A DNA stretch of 64,000 bases from Chitinophaga cymbidii (lineage in GTDB: Bacteria; Bacteroidota; Bacteroidia; Chitinophagales; Chitinophagaceae): positions 62,001-126,000 of the forward strand of contig NZ_BKAU01000002.1 in assembly GCF_007992715.1 (NCBI RefSeq), written 5' to 3'. The notes under the pieces are model-generated. The model was not told where the DNA came from and ran no database searches. It was given only the letters and a program-made list of their open reading frames with translations. The translations under genes were made by a program, and so were the position numbers. Positions 7,592 to 17,159 of this stretch are shown piece by piece; the stretch's first letter is position 1; every line of letters begins with the position of its first letter.

Positions 7592-8596
7592 TTATATTTT
7601 ATCCCCGTCGTACGCCCATTTCACGTAACAGGCGCCCCAGGTGAACCCGCCGCCGAAGGCCGCCATCACCAGGTTATCCCCTTTCTTCAGCTGCTTTTCC
7701 CAATCCCAGAGGCATAAAGGTATAGTGCCGGCGGTGGTATTGCCGTAGCGCTGTATGTTGATCATGATCTTTTCTTCCGGTAGGCCCATGTAGCTGGCAG
7801 TGGCGCTGATGATGCGCAGGTTGGCCTGGTGGGGAACGAGCCAGGTGATATCTTCCGCCGTCAGGTGGTTGCGTTTCATAATATCGCCGGCAGCCTCAGA
7901 CATGTTGGCCACGGCGTATTTGAAGACGGTTTTACCTTCCTGGAACACGAAGTGCTCGCGGTTGGCCACTGTTTCCGCGGTAGCGGGCTTGGCGGAACCA
8001 CCGGCCTTCATGTTGAGGAACTCACGGCCGTGACCATCGCTTTTCAGGATGCTGTCCACCAGCCCATAGCCTTCGGTGTTGGGTTCCAGCAGCACGCCGC
8101 CCGCGCCGTCGCCGAAGATGATGCAGGTGGCGCGGTCCGTGTAATCAATAATGGAGCTCATTTTATCCGCCCCGATGATCATTACTTTTTTGTAACGCCC
8201 GCTTTCAATGAACTTCGCACCGGTATCCAGCGCATAGAGGAAGCCGGAGCAGGCGGCGCTGATATCAAAGCCGAAGGCATTTTTGGCGCCGATCTTATCC
8301 GTAACTACGTTGGCGGTAGCGGGAAACACCATGTCAGGCGTTACCGTAGCCACGATCAGCAGGTCGATGTCTTCCGGCGTGATGCCCCGTTTCCTGCAGA
8401 TCTCCAGGGCCACCGGCACACACAGCTCCGAGGTGCCTTTACCTTCGCCTTTCAGTATCCTCCGCTCCTTGATGCCGGTTCGGGTGGTGATCCATTCGTC
8501 TGTTGTTTCAACCAATTTTTCCAATTCCTGGTTAGTCAGTACATAGTCGGGAACATACCCACCCACCGCTGTAATAGCGGCCGTTATTTTGCTCAT
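7592..8596 (-). CDS. fabH: 3-oxoacyl-ACP synthase III (FabH)
   Basis: Condenses acetyl- or branched-chain acyl-CoA with malonyl-ACP to start fatty-acid synthesis. The 334-residue protein has the thiolase-fold Cys-His-Asn triad: C116 in DISAACSGF, the His in WLVPHQANLRI and the Asn in RYGNTTAGTIP. The N-terminal AVGGYVPDYVLTN and TDEWITTRTGI segments are diagnostic of KASIII. It diverges from ruvA across a 91-bp AT-rich gap, has its own terminator and is probably monocistronic. Bacteroidota often carry more than one FabH, so this may be one of several paralogues. Confidence 0.95.
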   Translation of the reverse strand: MSKITAAITAVGGYVPDYVLTNQELEKLVETTDEWITTRTGIKERRILKGEGKGTSELCVPVALEICRKRGITPEDIDLLIVATVTPDMVFPATANVVTDKIGAKNAFGFDISAACSGFLYALDTGAKFIESGRYKKVMIIGADKMSSIIDYTDRATCIIFGDGAGGVLLEPNTEGYGLVDSILKSDGHGREFLNMKAGGSAKPATAETVANREHFVFQEGKTVFKYAVANMSEAAGDIMKRNHLTAEDITWLVPHQANLRIISATASYMGLPEEKIMINIQRYGNTTAGTIPLCLWDWEKQLKKGDNLVMAAFGGGFTWGACYVKWAYDGDKI

Positions 8597-8687
8597 ATTG
8601 TTAGGATAAGTTATAAAATGGGCGTAAAAATACGACTTAAACGAATATTTCTATTTATGATTTAAATTTACCGCCTGATTCATCCTT

Positions 8688-9275
8688 ATGATAGCATATT
8701 TAAACGGAAAATTAGCCTGGAAATCCCCCGCCCTCGTACACCTGGATGTCAATGGCGTAGGGTATGAGGTCCAGATAAGCCTCCATACGTATTCCCGGAT
8801 ACAGGCCCTCGACAGCTGTAAATTGTTGACCTACGTTCACATCAAGGAAGATGCCCACACCATGTACGGCTTCTTCGATGAGGCCGAAAGAAGCATATTC
8901 CTGCAACTGATCAGCGTTTCAGGCGTCGGCGCCAGCACCGCCCGCATGATGCTCAGCTCCCTGCAGCCCGAAGATATCCAGCGCGCCATCCTCATGGAAA
9001 ATGAAAAAATGCTGGAAGGCGTGAAGGGCATCGGGGCGAAAACCGCCAAGCGCCTCATTCTTGAGCTGAAAGATAAAATGCGGAGACATAAAGAAGATGT
9101 ATTACATTTATCCGTAACTTCTCACAATACAATACAGGAAGATGCGTTAAATGCATTGGTTACCCTGGGTATAGCCCGAAATATGGCTGAGCAGGCAGTA
9201 CAGAGGGTGCTGAAAGCGGAGCCGCAACTCAATGAACTGGAATTACTTATAAAGAAATCCCTCAAAACTTTATAA
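8688..9275 (+). CDS. ruvA: Holliday junction DNA helicase subunit RuvA
   Basis: RuvA tetramers bind four-way DNA junctions and guide RuvB for branch migration. The 195-residue protein shows the N-terminal OB domain (MIAYLNGKLAWKSPALVHLDVNGVGYEV), the helix-hairpin-helix pair (SVSGVGASTARMMLS and GVKGIGAKTAKRLILELK, about residues 75-125), and a C-terminal RuvB-binding domain (about 145-195). Length and order match the family. sprA follows after 36 bp on the same strand, an arrangement found in other Bacteroidota. Confidence 0.96.
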   Translation: MIAYLNGKLAWKSPALVHLDVNGVGYEVQISLHTYSRIQALDSCKLLTYVHIKEDAHTMYGFFDEAERSIFLQLISVSGVGASTARMMLSSLQPEDIQRAILMENEKMLEGVKGIGAKTAKRLILELKDKMRRHKEDVLHLSVTSHNTIQEDALNALVTLGIARNMAEQAVQRVLKAEPQLNELELLIKKSLKTL

Positions 9276-9311
9276 ATTTATGTCCTTGACCTCTATAAAA
9301 CCTAAGATCGC

Positions 9312-12300
9312 TTGGCTAAGAAATACTATGGTGCTATTGCAATAATAGGTGTTGTATCTTTTATCATTGTTGACACGGCCGCGAGAAACAGAAATAGTTC
9401 GGGATATGCCTATAGAAGCGCGCATGACATAGCGGTTAACCGGAAAACTGATACTTCTGCACAACAAGATACTTCCCGCCGGGACACACTCAAATACCCC
9501 ATCCGCGACCGGAGGGGTACCAGTGTTACGGACCCCGTGCGCAATGCCATCGACCTGAAGGACCCCCGCAATATTCACAAATCTGTAGAATACGATCCCG
9601 CCACCAAACAATATACCGTTACCGAAAAGATCGGCAGCCAGAACTACCGCCAGCCCACGGTGCTGACCTTCGGCGAGTTCTACCGCCTGCAGGCCGAGCA
9701 AAGCGAACAGGACTACTGGCAGAAAAGGGCCAGCACCATCGGCAATCTCAACCAGCGCTCCCAGGCGCCGCAGTTGTATTATGGCGACAAGCTGTTCGAC
9801 CGGGTGTTTGGCGGAACGAAGGTGGACATCAAGCCGCAGGGGAGCCTCGGCCTCACTTTCGGGTACCAGGGCCAGAACGTGAAAAACCCCGTGCTCGTGG
9901 AAAGAGCGCGGAAGAACGGCGGGTTCGACTTCGATATAGACATTAATATGAACGTGACGGGCCGCATCGGCGAAAAGCTCAAGCTCATCACCAACTATAA
10001 TACCCAGTCCACTTTCGACTTCGAGAACCAGGTAAAGCTGGAATACACCGGCTACAAAGACGAGATCATCCAGAAGATCGAGGCCGGCAACGTGAGCTTC
10101 CCGCTCAGCAGCTCCCTCATTTCCGGCGTGCAGTCCCTCTTCGGGGTGAAAACACAGCTGCAGTTCGGACGGCTGACCGTTACCAGCGTGCTCTCCAACC
10201 AGAAATCGCAGAAGCAGAACATGACCCTGCGCGGCGGCAACAGCGTTCAGGATTTCATGATCAAGGCGGATGAGTATGAAGACAACCGGCACTTCCTGCT
10301 GGCGCAGTTCTTCCGGGATACCTTCAACTATGCCATGGGCAACCTCCCCGTCATCCGCTCCCAGGCTTATATCAACCGCATCGAGGTGTGGGTGACCAAC
10401 AAGACCGGCGCTACCACCAATACCCGCGACATCGTGGGCCTGATGGACCTCGCCGAGTACGATCCCTACAACCCCGGCATCAATGTGCTCACCAGCAGCC
10501 GCTTGCCGGACAGGAATACGAACGACCTCTACAGCAACCTCATCAGCGATCCCGGCTCCCGTAACTCCGGCACCGTGGTGAGCCGCCTGCTCGCCATGGG
10601 TCTGCAGCCCGTGCAGGAGTTCGAAAAAACATTCGCCCGGAAACTGGATTCCACCGATTATATCCTCAACCGCCAGGTAGGCTTCATCTCCCTCAACCAG
10701 CAGCTGCAGCCGGACGAAGTGCTCGCCGTAGCCTACCAGTACACCTACAACGGCCGCGTGTACCAGGTAGGGGAGTTTTCGCAGGACGTGCCGCCGGACC
10801 AGAACAACTCCGCCAACCAGCGGATCTTGTTCCTCAAGCTCCTGAAAGCCACCTCCGCCCGTCCCGCCCTGCCGATCTGGGACCTGATGATGAAAAATAT
10901 TTACGCCACCAACGCCTTCCAGATCAACCGTCAGGATTTCAAGCTGGACGTATTATATAAAGATCCGGGCAACGACGACCGCGTGCCCAGCGAAAAACGC
11001 TACATCCCCGATGCAAGGGGCCAGTTCACCGGCGCCCCCATCATCAGCATCCTGAACCTCGACCGCCTCAACAACCAGAACGACCCGCAGCCGGACGGCG
11101 TGTTCGACTACGTGGAAGGATATACGATCAATTCGCAGAACGGCAAGGTGATCTTCCCGGTGCTGGAACCCTTCAACGACGGCCTTCGCAGAGCCTTCGG
11201 CGGCGACCCCGTTCTCGAAAAGCAATATCTCTATCCCATGCTGTACGACTCCATCAAAGTGATCGCGCAGCAATTCCCGAACCTCAACAGGTACATCCTG
11301 CGCGGTTCCTACAAATCCAGCAATTCCTCCGAGATCTCCCTCAACGCCTACAACATCCCCCCCGGCTCCGTGACCGTAACGGCCGGCGGACAAATGCTGA
11401 GGGAGAACGTTGACTATATCATCGACTACAACCTCGGCCGCATCAAGATCATCAACGGCGGCGTACTCAGCTCCGGCGTGCCCATCAACGTGCAGTTCGA
11501 GAACAACGCGCTCTTCGGGCAGCAGGTAAGGAATTACATGGGCACCCGCCTGGATTATTTTGTGAACGACAAGCTGAACCTCGGCGGTACTATTGTGCGA
11601 ATGAGCGAACGTCCTTACTATCAGAAAGTGAATTACGGGGACGATCCCATTAAAAATACCATCGTAGGGCTGGATGCGAACTACATTTCAGACTGGCGCG
11701 GCCTTACCCGGCTGCTGGACAAGCTCCCGAACTTCAATGCCACCAGTCCCGCCAACATCGCCTTCACCGGTGAAGTGGCCAAGCTCATTCCCGGCCACAG
11801 CAAGCTGGTGAACGAAGCCGGCAGCAAGCAGGGACAGGTGTATATCGATGATTTTGAAGGTGCGCGCAACGGCTATGACCTCAAGTTCCCGGCTACCAGC
11901 TGGGTACTGGCCTCCACGCCCAAAGACGCCACGGACGCCGCCGGCACCGTGCTGTTCCCCGAAGCGGAATACAACGATTCGCTGGCATACGGCAGGAACA
12001 GGGCTTTATTGGCCTGGTACATCATTGAGCCAACGTTGCAGGTGCCCAGATCGCCGAACCTGCCGCCCGGCATCACGGAAGAAGATCAGTTCGATCCGCG
12101 CACGCGCCTCGTTTACCAGAAAGACGTATTCCCCAACCGCTCCACCGAATTCGGGCAAAGCCAGCTCAGCACGCTTGACCTTGCCTTCTACCCGGAAGAA
12201 AGAGGACCGTATAATTTTGAATCCACGCCCGCCGCGCTGACGCCCACCGGCCGCCTGCGCAACCCGCAAACCCGCTGGGGCGGCATCATGCGCTCGATCG

Positions 12301-15300
12301 ACAACAGCGATTTTGAAACCGCCAATATCGAGTTCATCGAATTCTGGATACAGGACCCGTTCATCAATAACCAGTCCAGCAGCGGCGGTAAACTGTATTT
12401 CAACCTCGGCAACGTATCTGAAGACGTGCTGAAAGACGGCCGCAAATCTTTCGAGAACGGCATGGCCGACCCGAATACGGAACTGAATAAACTGGATTCG
12501 TCCCGCTGGGGCCGCGTGCCGAAGTTCCAGCAGCAGATCACGCAGGCGTTCGATAATGATCCTAACGTCCGCCGGTACCAGGACGTTGGGTACGACGGCC
12601 TGCAAAGCGCTGACGAACAACATTTTCGCAGAGATTACCTCGACGATCTGGCTATGATGTTCGGCTCTTCCTCCCAGGTGTACCAGGATGCCAGCAAAGA
12701 CCCCTCCAACGACGACTACCGCTGGTACCGCGACGGGTACTATGACCAGCAGAAGGCCGGCATACTGGAACGTTATAAAAGGATCAACCTGCCGGAAGGC
12801 AACTCCCCGGTATCTAACGATAACTCACAGTTCTCACAGGCCAGCACCAACTATCCCGAATCGGAAGACCTGAACAGGGATAATACCATGAACGAAACGG
12901 AAGAATATTTCCAGTACCGCGTGGAGCTGCAGCCGGACATGCAGGTGGGCTCCAATTATGTAGTGGACAAATTCACCGCCACCGTGCAGGGCCCCGGCGG
13001 CACCACCCGCCAGGAAACCTGGTACCAGTTCAAGATACCGGTTACGCAATACGACAGAAAAGTGGGCAATATCCCGGACTTCAAGTCCATCCGCTTCATG
13101 CGCATGTTCCTGACCGGCTTTGAAGATTCCGTAGTGCTGCGCTTCGCGAAGCTGGACCTGGTGCGCAACCAGTGGCGCCGCTTCCAGTATGAGCTGCGCC
13201 CCGGTGATCCCATCCCGGTAGATGAATCCACCACCTTCAACTCTTCCGCGGTGAACATCGAGGAGAACGCAAGGCGCCAACCGGTGCCATACGTGCTGCC
13301 TCCCGGCATCCTGCGCCAGAATACCCTCAGCACCAACAACACCAACATCCTGCTGAACGAACAGTCTTTGTCCGCGCAGATATGCAATCTGAAAGACGGT
13401 GAATCCCGCGCGCTGTACAAGAACCTCAACCTGGACATGCGCCAGTACAACCGCCTGCAGATGTTTGTACACGCGGAAGCCGTAACGGACCAGACCTCAC
13501 TGAAGAATAATGAATTGCAGGCCATCATCCGCGTGGGCAGCGACTTCACCGAAAACTATTACGAATACCGCATTCCGCTGGAAGTAACGCCCTGGGGCAG
13601 CTCTCCCACGGAAACACAGGTATGGCCGGATTCCAACCGCCTGGACCTGGACCTGCAAAAGTTCACGCGGCTGAAGCAGGCACGTAACGTGGCCGGCGCT
13701 TCGCCGCTGATACCTTATGTGCAGCAGGACGGCAAGAACATCATCGCCGTGATGGGGAACCCCAGCCTTGGCGATGTGCGCGGCGTGATGATCGGTGTGC
13801 TGAACCCGACGGACGACGGTATCCCGAAATGTACCGAAGTATGGTTTAACGAATTGCGGTTGACCGGCCTGGATGAAAAAGGCGGATATGCCGCGCTCGC
13901 AAGAGTAGACCTCCAGCTGTCCGACCTCGGATCGCTGACCTTCAGCGGCAACATGCACACCGCAGGCTTCGGCGCCATCGACCAGCGGAACAACGAACGC
14001 TTCCGGGACAACTATTTACAATACGACGTGGCCACGAACCTCGACCTCGGCAAGCTGCTGCCCAAGCGCACCGGACTGTCCGTGCCCGTATACGCCGGCT
14101 ACTCACAGACCGTCAGCAACCCGGAATATGATCCGTACGATCTGGACATCAAGCTGAAAGACAAGCTGGCATTGGCGCTGGACAAGGCGCAGCGCGATTC
14201 CATCAAGCGGAATGCGCAGGACTTCACGTCCATCACCAGCCTCAACTTCACCAACGTGCGCAAGATGGCCGTCGGTAAAACGAAGAGCCGGCTATGGGAC
14301 CTGGAGAATTTTGATATCAGCTATTCCTATTCGCAGATCAACCGCCGCAACCCGGTGATAGAAAGCGATGTGCTGACGAAGCACCGGGCCGGGCTGGGAT
14401 ATAATTTCTCCGGTGCGCCGAAATACCTCGAGCCTTTCAAGAGCCTCTTCAAGAGCAAATCGCCCTGGCTGGCGCTGCTGAAGGAATTTAACCTGAACTA
14501 CGTGCCCACGCAGCTGAGCTTCCGTGCGGACGTGACCCGCCAGTTCGGCGCCACGCGCCTGCGGAACGTGGGCGGCGGGCCTTTCCAGCTGCAGGAAACA
14601 TACGACAAGTACTTTACCTTCGACCGGTATTATACGCTCAAATGGGACTTCACCCGTAACCTGTCCCTCGACTTCAATGCGTCCAACCTCGCGCGCATCG
14701 ACGAGCCGATAGGCCGCATCGATACAGACCCGAAGAAGGACAGCGTGCGCAGCAACTTCTTCAAGGGCGGCCGTACCACGAATTATTATCACACCGCTTC
14801 CGTGACCTATACGTTGCCCACGGCGAAGTTCCCGCTGCTGAACTGGACGAACGTGGCCTTGAGCTACAGCACGGATTACCGCTGGATAGGCGCGTCCCGC
14901 CTGGCCATGTACCTCGGTAACGCTATCGAGAACACGCAGTCAAAAATTGTATCCGCGGAGCTGAAGTTCACCGACCTGTACAACAAGAGCAAGTGGCTGC
15001 GGAAGATGAATGCCACCGCGGTGAAAAATACCATGCCGCAGATGAACATGAACAACGGCCAGCAAAAGCCGAATCAGCCTGCTGCAAAGCAGGAGGAAGA
15101 AGAAGAAACGGGCGGGCTGGTGAAAGGATTGATGCGCGTGCTGATGTCGCTCAAACGGGTGCAGGTGAACTATACCGAGAACGCGGGAACGCGGTTGCCG
15201 GGGTATATCGACAGTACGAAAGTATTGGGGATGAACTGGGCGTCCATGGCGCCGGGCATCGGGTTTGTGCTTGGGCAGCAGCCGGACAAAAAATGGCTGG

Positions 15301-16556
15301 ACGACTTCTCCAAAAAAGGATTGCTGACGCGCGACACGCTCTTCAACATCCAGTTCCAGCAGCAGTTCACGCAACGGCTGGACGCGCAGGCGCAACTGGA
15401 GCCGATCCGCGACCTGCGCATCGATCTGAACCTGACGAAGTCATTTACAAAAACATATACCGAACTGTATAAGGATACCACCGGCAACGGCACCTTCGGA
15501 CACCTGAGCCCTTACGACGCCGGCGGTTTCGAGATCACTTTCGTAGCCATCAAAACGATGTGGGGCAAGATCAATGAAGTGGACGGCATCTCGCAGACCT
15601 TCCGCGATTTCGAGAACTACCGCAAGATCATTTCCCGCCGCCTCGGTGAAACCAACCCTTACAGCAAAGATCCCAACCTGCCCGTATTTGATCCGAAAGA
15701 TCCGGAATACCGCTATGGTTACGGCCGTTATTCGCAGGATGTGCTGATACCCGCATTCCTGGCGGCTTACACCGGCAAGAACCCGGAAACCATTTCCCTG
15801 CTCAAACAGGGCGCGGGCACCGTACGCACCAATCCGTTCAAGAACATCCTGCCGAAGCCGAACTGGCGTATATCTTACAACGGCCTGAGCCGCATCGCGC
15901 CGTTCCGCAACTTCCTGTCCGTTTTCACCCTCACGCATGCCTACATCGGTACGCTGAGCATGAACTCGTACAACACTGCGCTGATGTTCTACGATCCGTT
16001 GCTGATGGGATATCCGGCCTTCCGCGATTCCGTGTCCGGCAACTATGTGCCTTACTTCCTGTTGCCGAACATGACCGTCAACGAACAGTTCGCGCCGTTG
16101 ATCGGGCTGGACATGACCTTTACCAATTCCCTGAACGCAAGGCTGGAATTCAAGCGCAGCCGCACGCTCAGCCTTAGCCTCATCGATTACCAGCTGAGCG
16201 AAATGCGTTCCAGCGAAATCGTGATCGGCGCGGGATACCGTGTGCGCGGATTCCCCATGCCTTTCAGAATTGGAAAGGATGGCGGAACAAGGTTGGAGAA
16301 CGACCTGAACTTCCGGCTGGACATGAGCTTCCGTGACGATAAAACCGTGAACAACCGGCTGGATGCGGACATCGTGATCCCCACCAGCGGACAAAAAGTG
16401 ATCGGCATAGCGCCGTCCATCGACTATGTGATCAACAACCGCCTCAACATCAAATTCTTCTACGACCGCCGTCAGACCATACCGGTGATCTCCACGGCCT
16501 ACCCGATCACCAATACACGAGGGGGGCTGACGCTACGGTTTATGCTGGCGCAATAG
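9312..16556 (+). CDS. sprA: Type IX secretion translocon / gliding motility protein SprA (Sov)
   Basis: Giant outer-membrane channel through which T9SS cargo leaves the cell; needed for gliding in Flavobacterium and gingipain export (Sov) in Porphyromonas. The 2414-residue length is close to characterised SprA. Long aromatic- and Asn-rich beta strands, the LYYGDKLFDRVFGGTKVDI and NPVLVERARKNGGFDFDIDINMN segments, and strand-rich repeats to the C-terminus ending TRGGLTLRFMLAQ support the call. The only in-frame start is TTG at 9312 (in-frame stop at 9303), giving a short hydrophobic segment AIAIIGVVSFIIV. An ATG at 9280 is in another frame and closes after 21 codons. Two CHU_C cargo genes and a PorE-like gene elsewhere in the window fit an active T9SS. 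Confidence 0.95.
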   Translation: MAKKYYGAIAIIGVVSFIIVDTAARNRNSSGYAYRSAHDIAVNRKTDTSAQQDTSRRDTLKYPIRDRRGTSVTDPVRNAIDLKDPRNIHKSVEYDPATKQYTVTEKIGSQNYRQPTVLTFGEFYRLQAEQSEQDYWQKRASTIGNLNQRSQAPQLYYGDKLFDRVFGGTKVDIKPQGSLGLTFGYQGQNVKNPVLVERARKNGGFDFDIDINMNVTGRIGEKLKLITNYNTQSTFDFENQVKLEYTGYKDEIIQKIEAGNVSFPLSSSLISGVQSLFGVKTQLQFGRLTVTSVLSNQKSQKQNMTLRGGNSVQDFMIKADEYEDNRHFLLAQFFRDTFNYAMGNLPVIRSQAYINRIEVWVTNKTGATTNTRDIVGLMDLAEYDPYNPGINVLTSSRLPDRNTNDLYSNLISDPGSRNSGTVVSRLLAMGLQPVQEFEKTFARKLDSTDYILNRQVGFISLNQQLQPDEVLAVAYQYTYNGRVYQVGEFSQDVPPDQNNSANQRILFLKLLKATSARPALPIWDLMMKNIYATNAFQINRQDFKLDVLYKDPGNDDRVPSEKRYIPDARGQFTGAPIISILNLDRLNNQNDPQPDGVFDYVEGYTINSQNGKVIFPVLEPFNDGLRRAFGGDPVLEKQYLYPMLYDSIKVIAQQFPNLNRYILRGSYKSSNSSEISLNAYNIPPGSVTVTAGGQMLRENVDYIIDYNLGRIKIINGGVLSSGVPINVQFENNALFGQQVRNYMGTRLDYFVNDKLNLGGTIVRMSERPYYQKVNYGDDPIKNTIVGLDANYISDWRGLTRLLDKLPNFNATSPANIAFTGEVAKLIPGHSKLVNEAGSKQGQVYIDDFEGARNGYDLKFPATSWVLASTPKDATDAAGTVLFPEAEYNDSLAYGRNRALLAWYIIEPTLQVPRSPNLPPGITEEDQFDPRTRLVYQKDVFPNRSTEFGQSQLSTLDLAFYPEERGPYNFESTPAALTPTGRLRNPQTRWGGIMRSIDNSDFETANIEFIEFWIQDPFINNQSSSGGKLYFNLGNVSEDVLKDGRKSFENGMADPNTELNKLDSSRWGRVPKFQQQITQAFDNDPNVRRYQDVGYDGLQSADEQHFRRDYLDDLAMMFGSSSQVYQDASKDPSNDDYRWYRDGYYDQQKAGILERYKRINLPEGNSPVSNDNSQFSQASTNYPESEDLNRDNTMNETEEYFQYRVELQPDMQVGSNYVVDKFTATVQGPGGTTRQETWYQFKIPVTQYDRKVGNIPDFKSIRFMRMFLTGFEDSVVLRFAKLDLVRNQWRRFQYELRPGDPIPVDESTTFNSSAVNIEENARRQPVPYVLPPGILRQNTLSTNNTNILLNEQSLSAQICNLKDGESRALYKNLNLDMRQYNRLQMFVHAEAVTDQTSLKNNELQAIIRVGSDFTENYYEYRIPLEVTPWGSSPTETQVWPDSNRLDLDLQKFTRLKQARNVAGASPLIPYVQQDGKNIIAVMGNPSLGDVRGVMIGVLNPTDDGIPKCTEVWFNELRLTGLDEKGGYAALARVDLQLSDLGSLTFSGNMHTAGFGAIDQRNNERFRDNYLQYDVATNLDLGKLLPKRTGLSVPVYAGYSQTVSNPEYDPYDLDIKLKDKLALALDKAQRDSIKRNAQDFTSITSLNFTNVRKMAVGKTKSRLWDLENFDISYSYSQINRRNPVIESDVLTKHRAGLGYNFSGAPKYLEPFKSLFKSKSPWLALLKEFNLNYVPTQLSFRADVTRQFGATRLRNVGGGPFQLQETYDKYFTFDRYYTLKWDFTRNLSLDFNASNLARIDEPIGRIDTDPKKDSVRSNFFKGGRTTNYYHTASVTYTLPTAKFPLLNWTNVALSYSTDYRWIGASRLAMYLGNAIENTQSKIVSAELKFTDLYNKSKWLRKMNATAVKNTMPQMNMNNGQQKPNQPAAKQEEEEETGGLVKGLMRVLMSLKRVQVNYTENAGTRLPGYIDSTKVLGMNWASMAPGIGFVLGQQPDKKWLDDFSKKGLLTRDTLFNIQFQQQFTQRLDAQAQLEPIRDLRIDLNLTKSFTKTYTELYKDTTGNGTFGHLSPYDAGGFEITFVAIKTMWGKINEVDGISQTFRDFENYRKIISRRLGETNPYSKDPNLPVFDPKDPEYRYGYGRYSQDVLIPAFLAAYTGKNPETISLLKQGAGTVRTNPFKNILPKPNWRISYNGLSRIAPFRNFLSVFTLTHAYIGTLSMNSYNTALMFYDPLLMGYPAFRDSVSGNYVPYFLLPNMTVNEQFAPLIGLDMTFTNSLNARLEFKRSRTLSLSLIDYQLSEMRSSEIVIGAGYRVRGFPMPFRIGKDGGTRLENDLNFRLDMSFRDDKTVNNRLDADIVIPTSGQKVIGIAPSIDYVINNRLNIKFFYDRRQTIPVISTAYPITNTRGGLTLRFMLAQ

Positions 16557-16562
16557 CTATTG

Positions 16563-16599
16563 AACGGGAGATCTGCTGATGAAGGTCTCCCGTTTTGTT
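16563..16599 (+). terminator. Intrinsic terminator after sprA
   Basis: A stem AACGGGAGATC / GGTCTCCCGTT (one mismatch, 10-nt loop) sits 6 bp after the sprA stop and is followed by TTTTGTT. Confidence 0.75.
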
Positions 16600-16620
16600 G
16601 ATGAATAATGATTTAAATCA

Positions 16621-16651
16621 TTGTGATGCGTTGGCGCAGCGCCTACATTTG
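16621..16651 (+). promoter_or_regulatory. Promoter of the small Cys-motif gene
   Basis: TTG (16621-16623), a 20-bp spacer and TACATTTG (16644-16651) match the Bacteroidota consensus TTG-N19-21-TAnnTTTG. The predicted start of transcription is only about 5 nt before the ATG at 16661, so the mRNA may be almost leaderless. Confidence 0.6.
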
Positions 16652-16660
16652 TACTATCGT

Positions 16661-17023
16661 ATGAGATATGTATTCGTCATAGTAACATTAACGGGCCTGC
16701 TGCTGCAAACATTCGGCAAGGGACTGATACTGGCGGAATATATGCTGAACCAGGAGTACATTGCGCGTGTGCTCTGCGTGAACAAGGCGAAGCCTGAACT
16801 GGCCTGTAACGGCCAGTGTCATCTGATGAAGCAGATGGAAAAGGAAACGAAGAAAGAGCAGAACGGCAATGCCGTAAAAGATAAATACGAAGTAGTGATC
16901 GCAGCCATTGAACTGCAATCAGTATTACAGCCTTATTTTACTGTCGTGAAAATATCCACCGCCTATAACAGCGGTTCCCCCATCGATCCCCTAAACGCAG
17001 TATTTCATCCTCCGCAGGCATGA
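16661..17023 (+). CDS. Small membrane-anchored protein with CxGxC motif, function unknown
   Basis: A 120-residue protein from the ATG at 16661: a hydrophobic N-terminus (RYVFVIVTLTGLLLQTF, membrane anchor or signal), then a conserved-looking segment CVNKAKPELACNGQCHLMKQ (about residues 47-66) with three cysteines, and a Lys/Glu-rich stretch. Small Bacteroidota proteins with this N-x4-P-x3-C-x-G-x-C-x-L-x-K pattern occur beside TonB receptors (recollection, not checked); function is not established. An earlier in-frame TTG at 16595 lies in the sprA terminator and is rejected. The TonB receptor follows after 136 bp, suggesting a shared uptake role, perhaps metal binding. Confidence 0.65.
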   Translation: MRYVFVIVTLTGLLLQTFGKGLILAEYMLNQEYIARVLCVNKAKPELACNGQCHLMKQMEKETKKEQNGNAVKDKYEVVIAAIELQSVLQPYFTVVKISTAYNSGSPIDPLNAVFHPPQA

Positions 17024-17159
17024 TGACTGTTTAACACCGCATCTCAATCTTCATCCTTTCAAAAGGTACGGGCATTCAAACCCCGACCGCATTTTCGCGC
17101 CCATTCCGGCGCACGGCAACGCGCGGGCGCATATGCACGTACCCATTAAAAGCGACAAC

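Noticed and set aside
9270..10292. 340-codon minus-strand frame over the sprA 5' end
   Set aside because: Antisense to well-supported sprA coding sequence; no protein family pattern.
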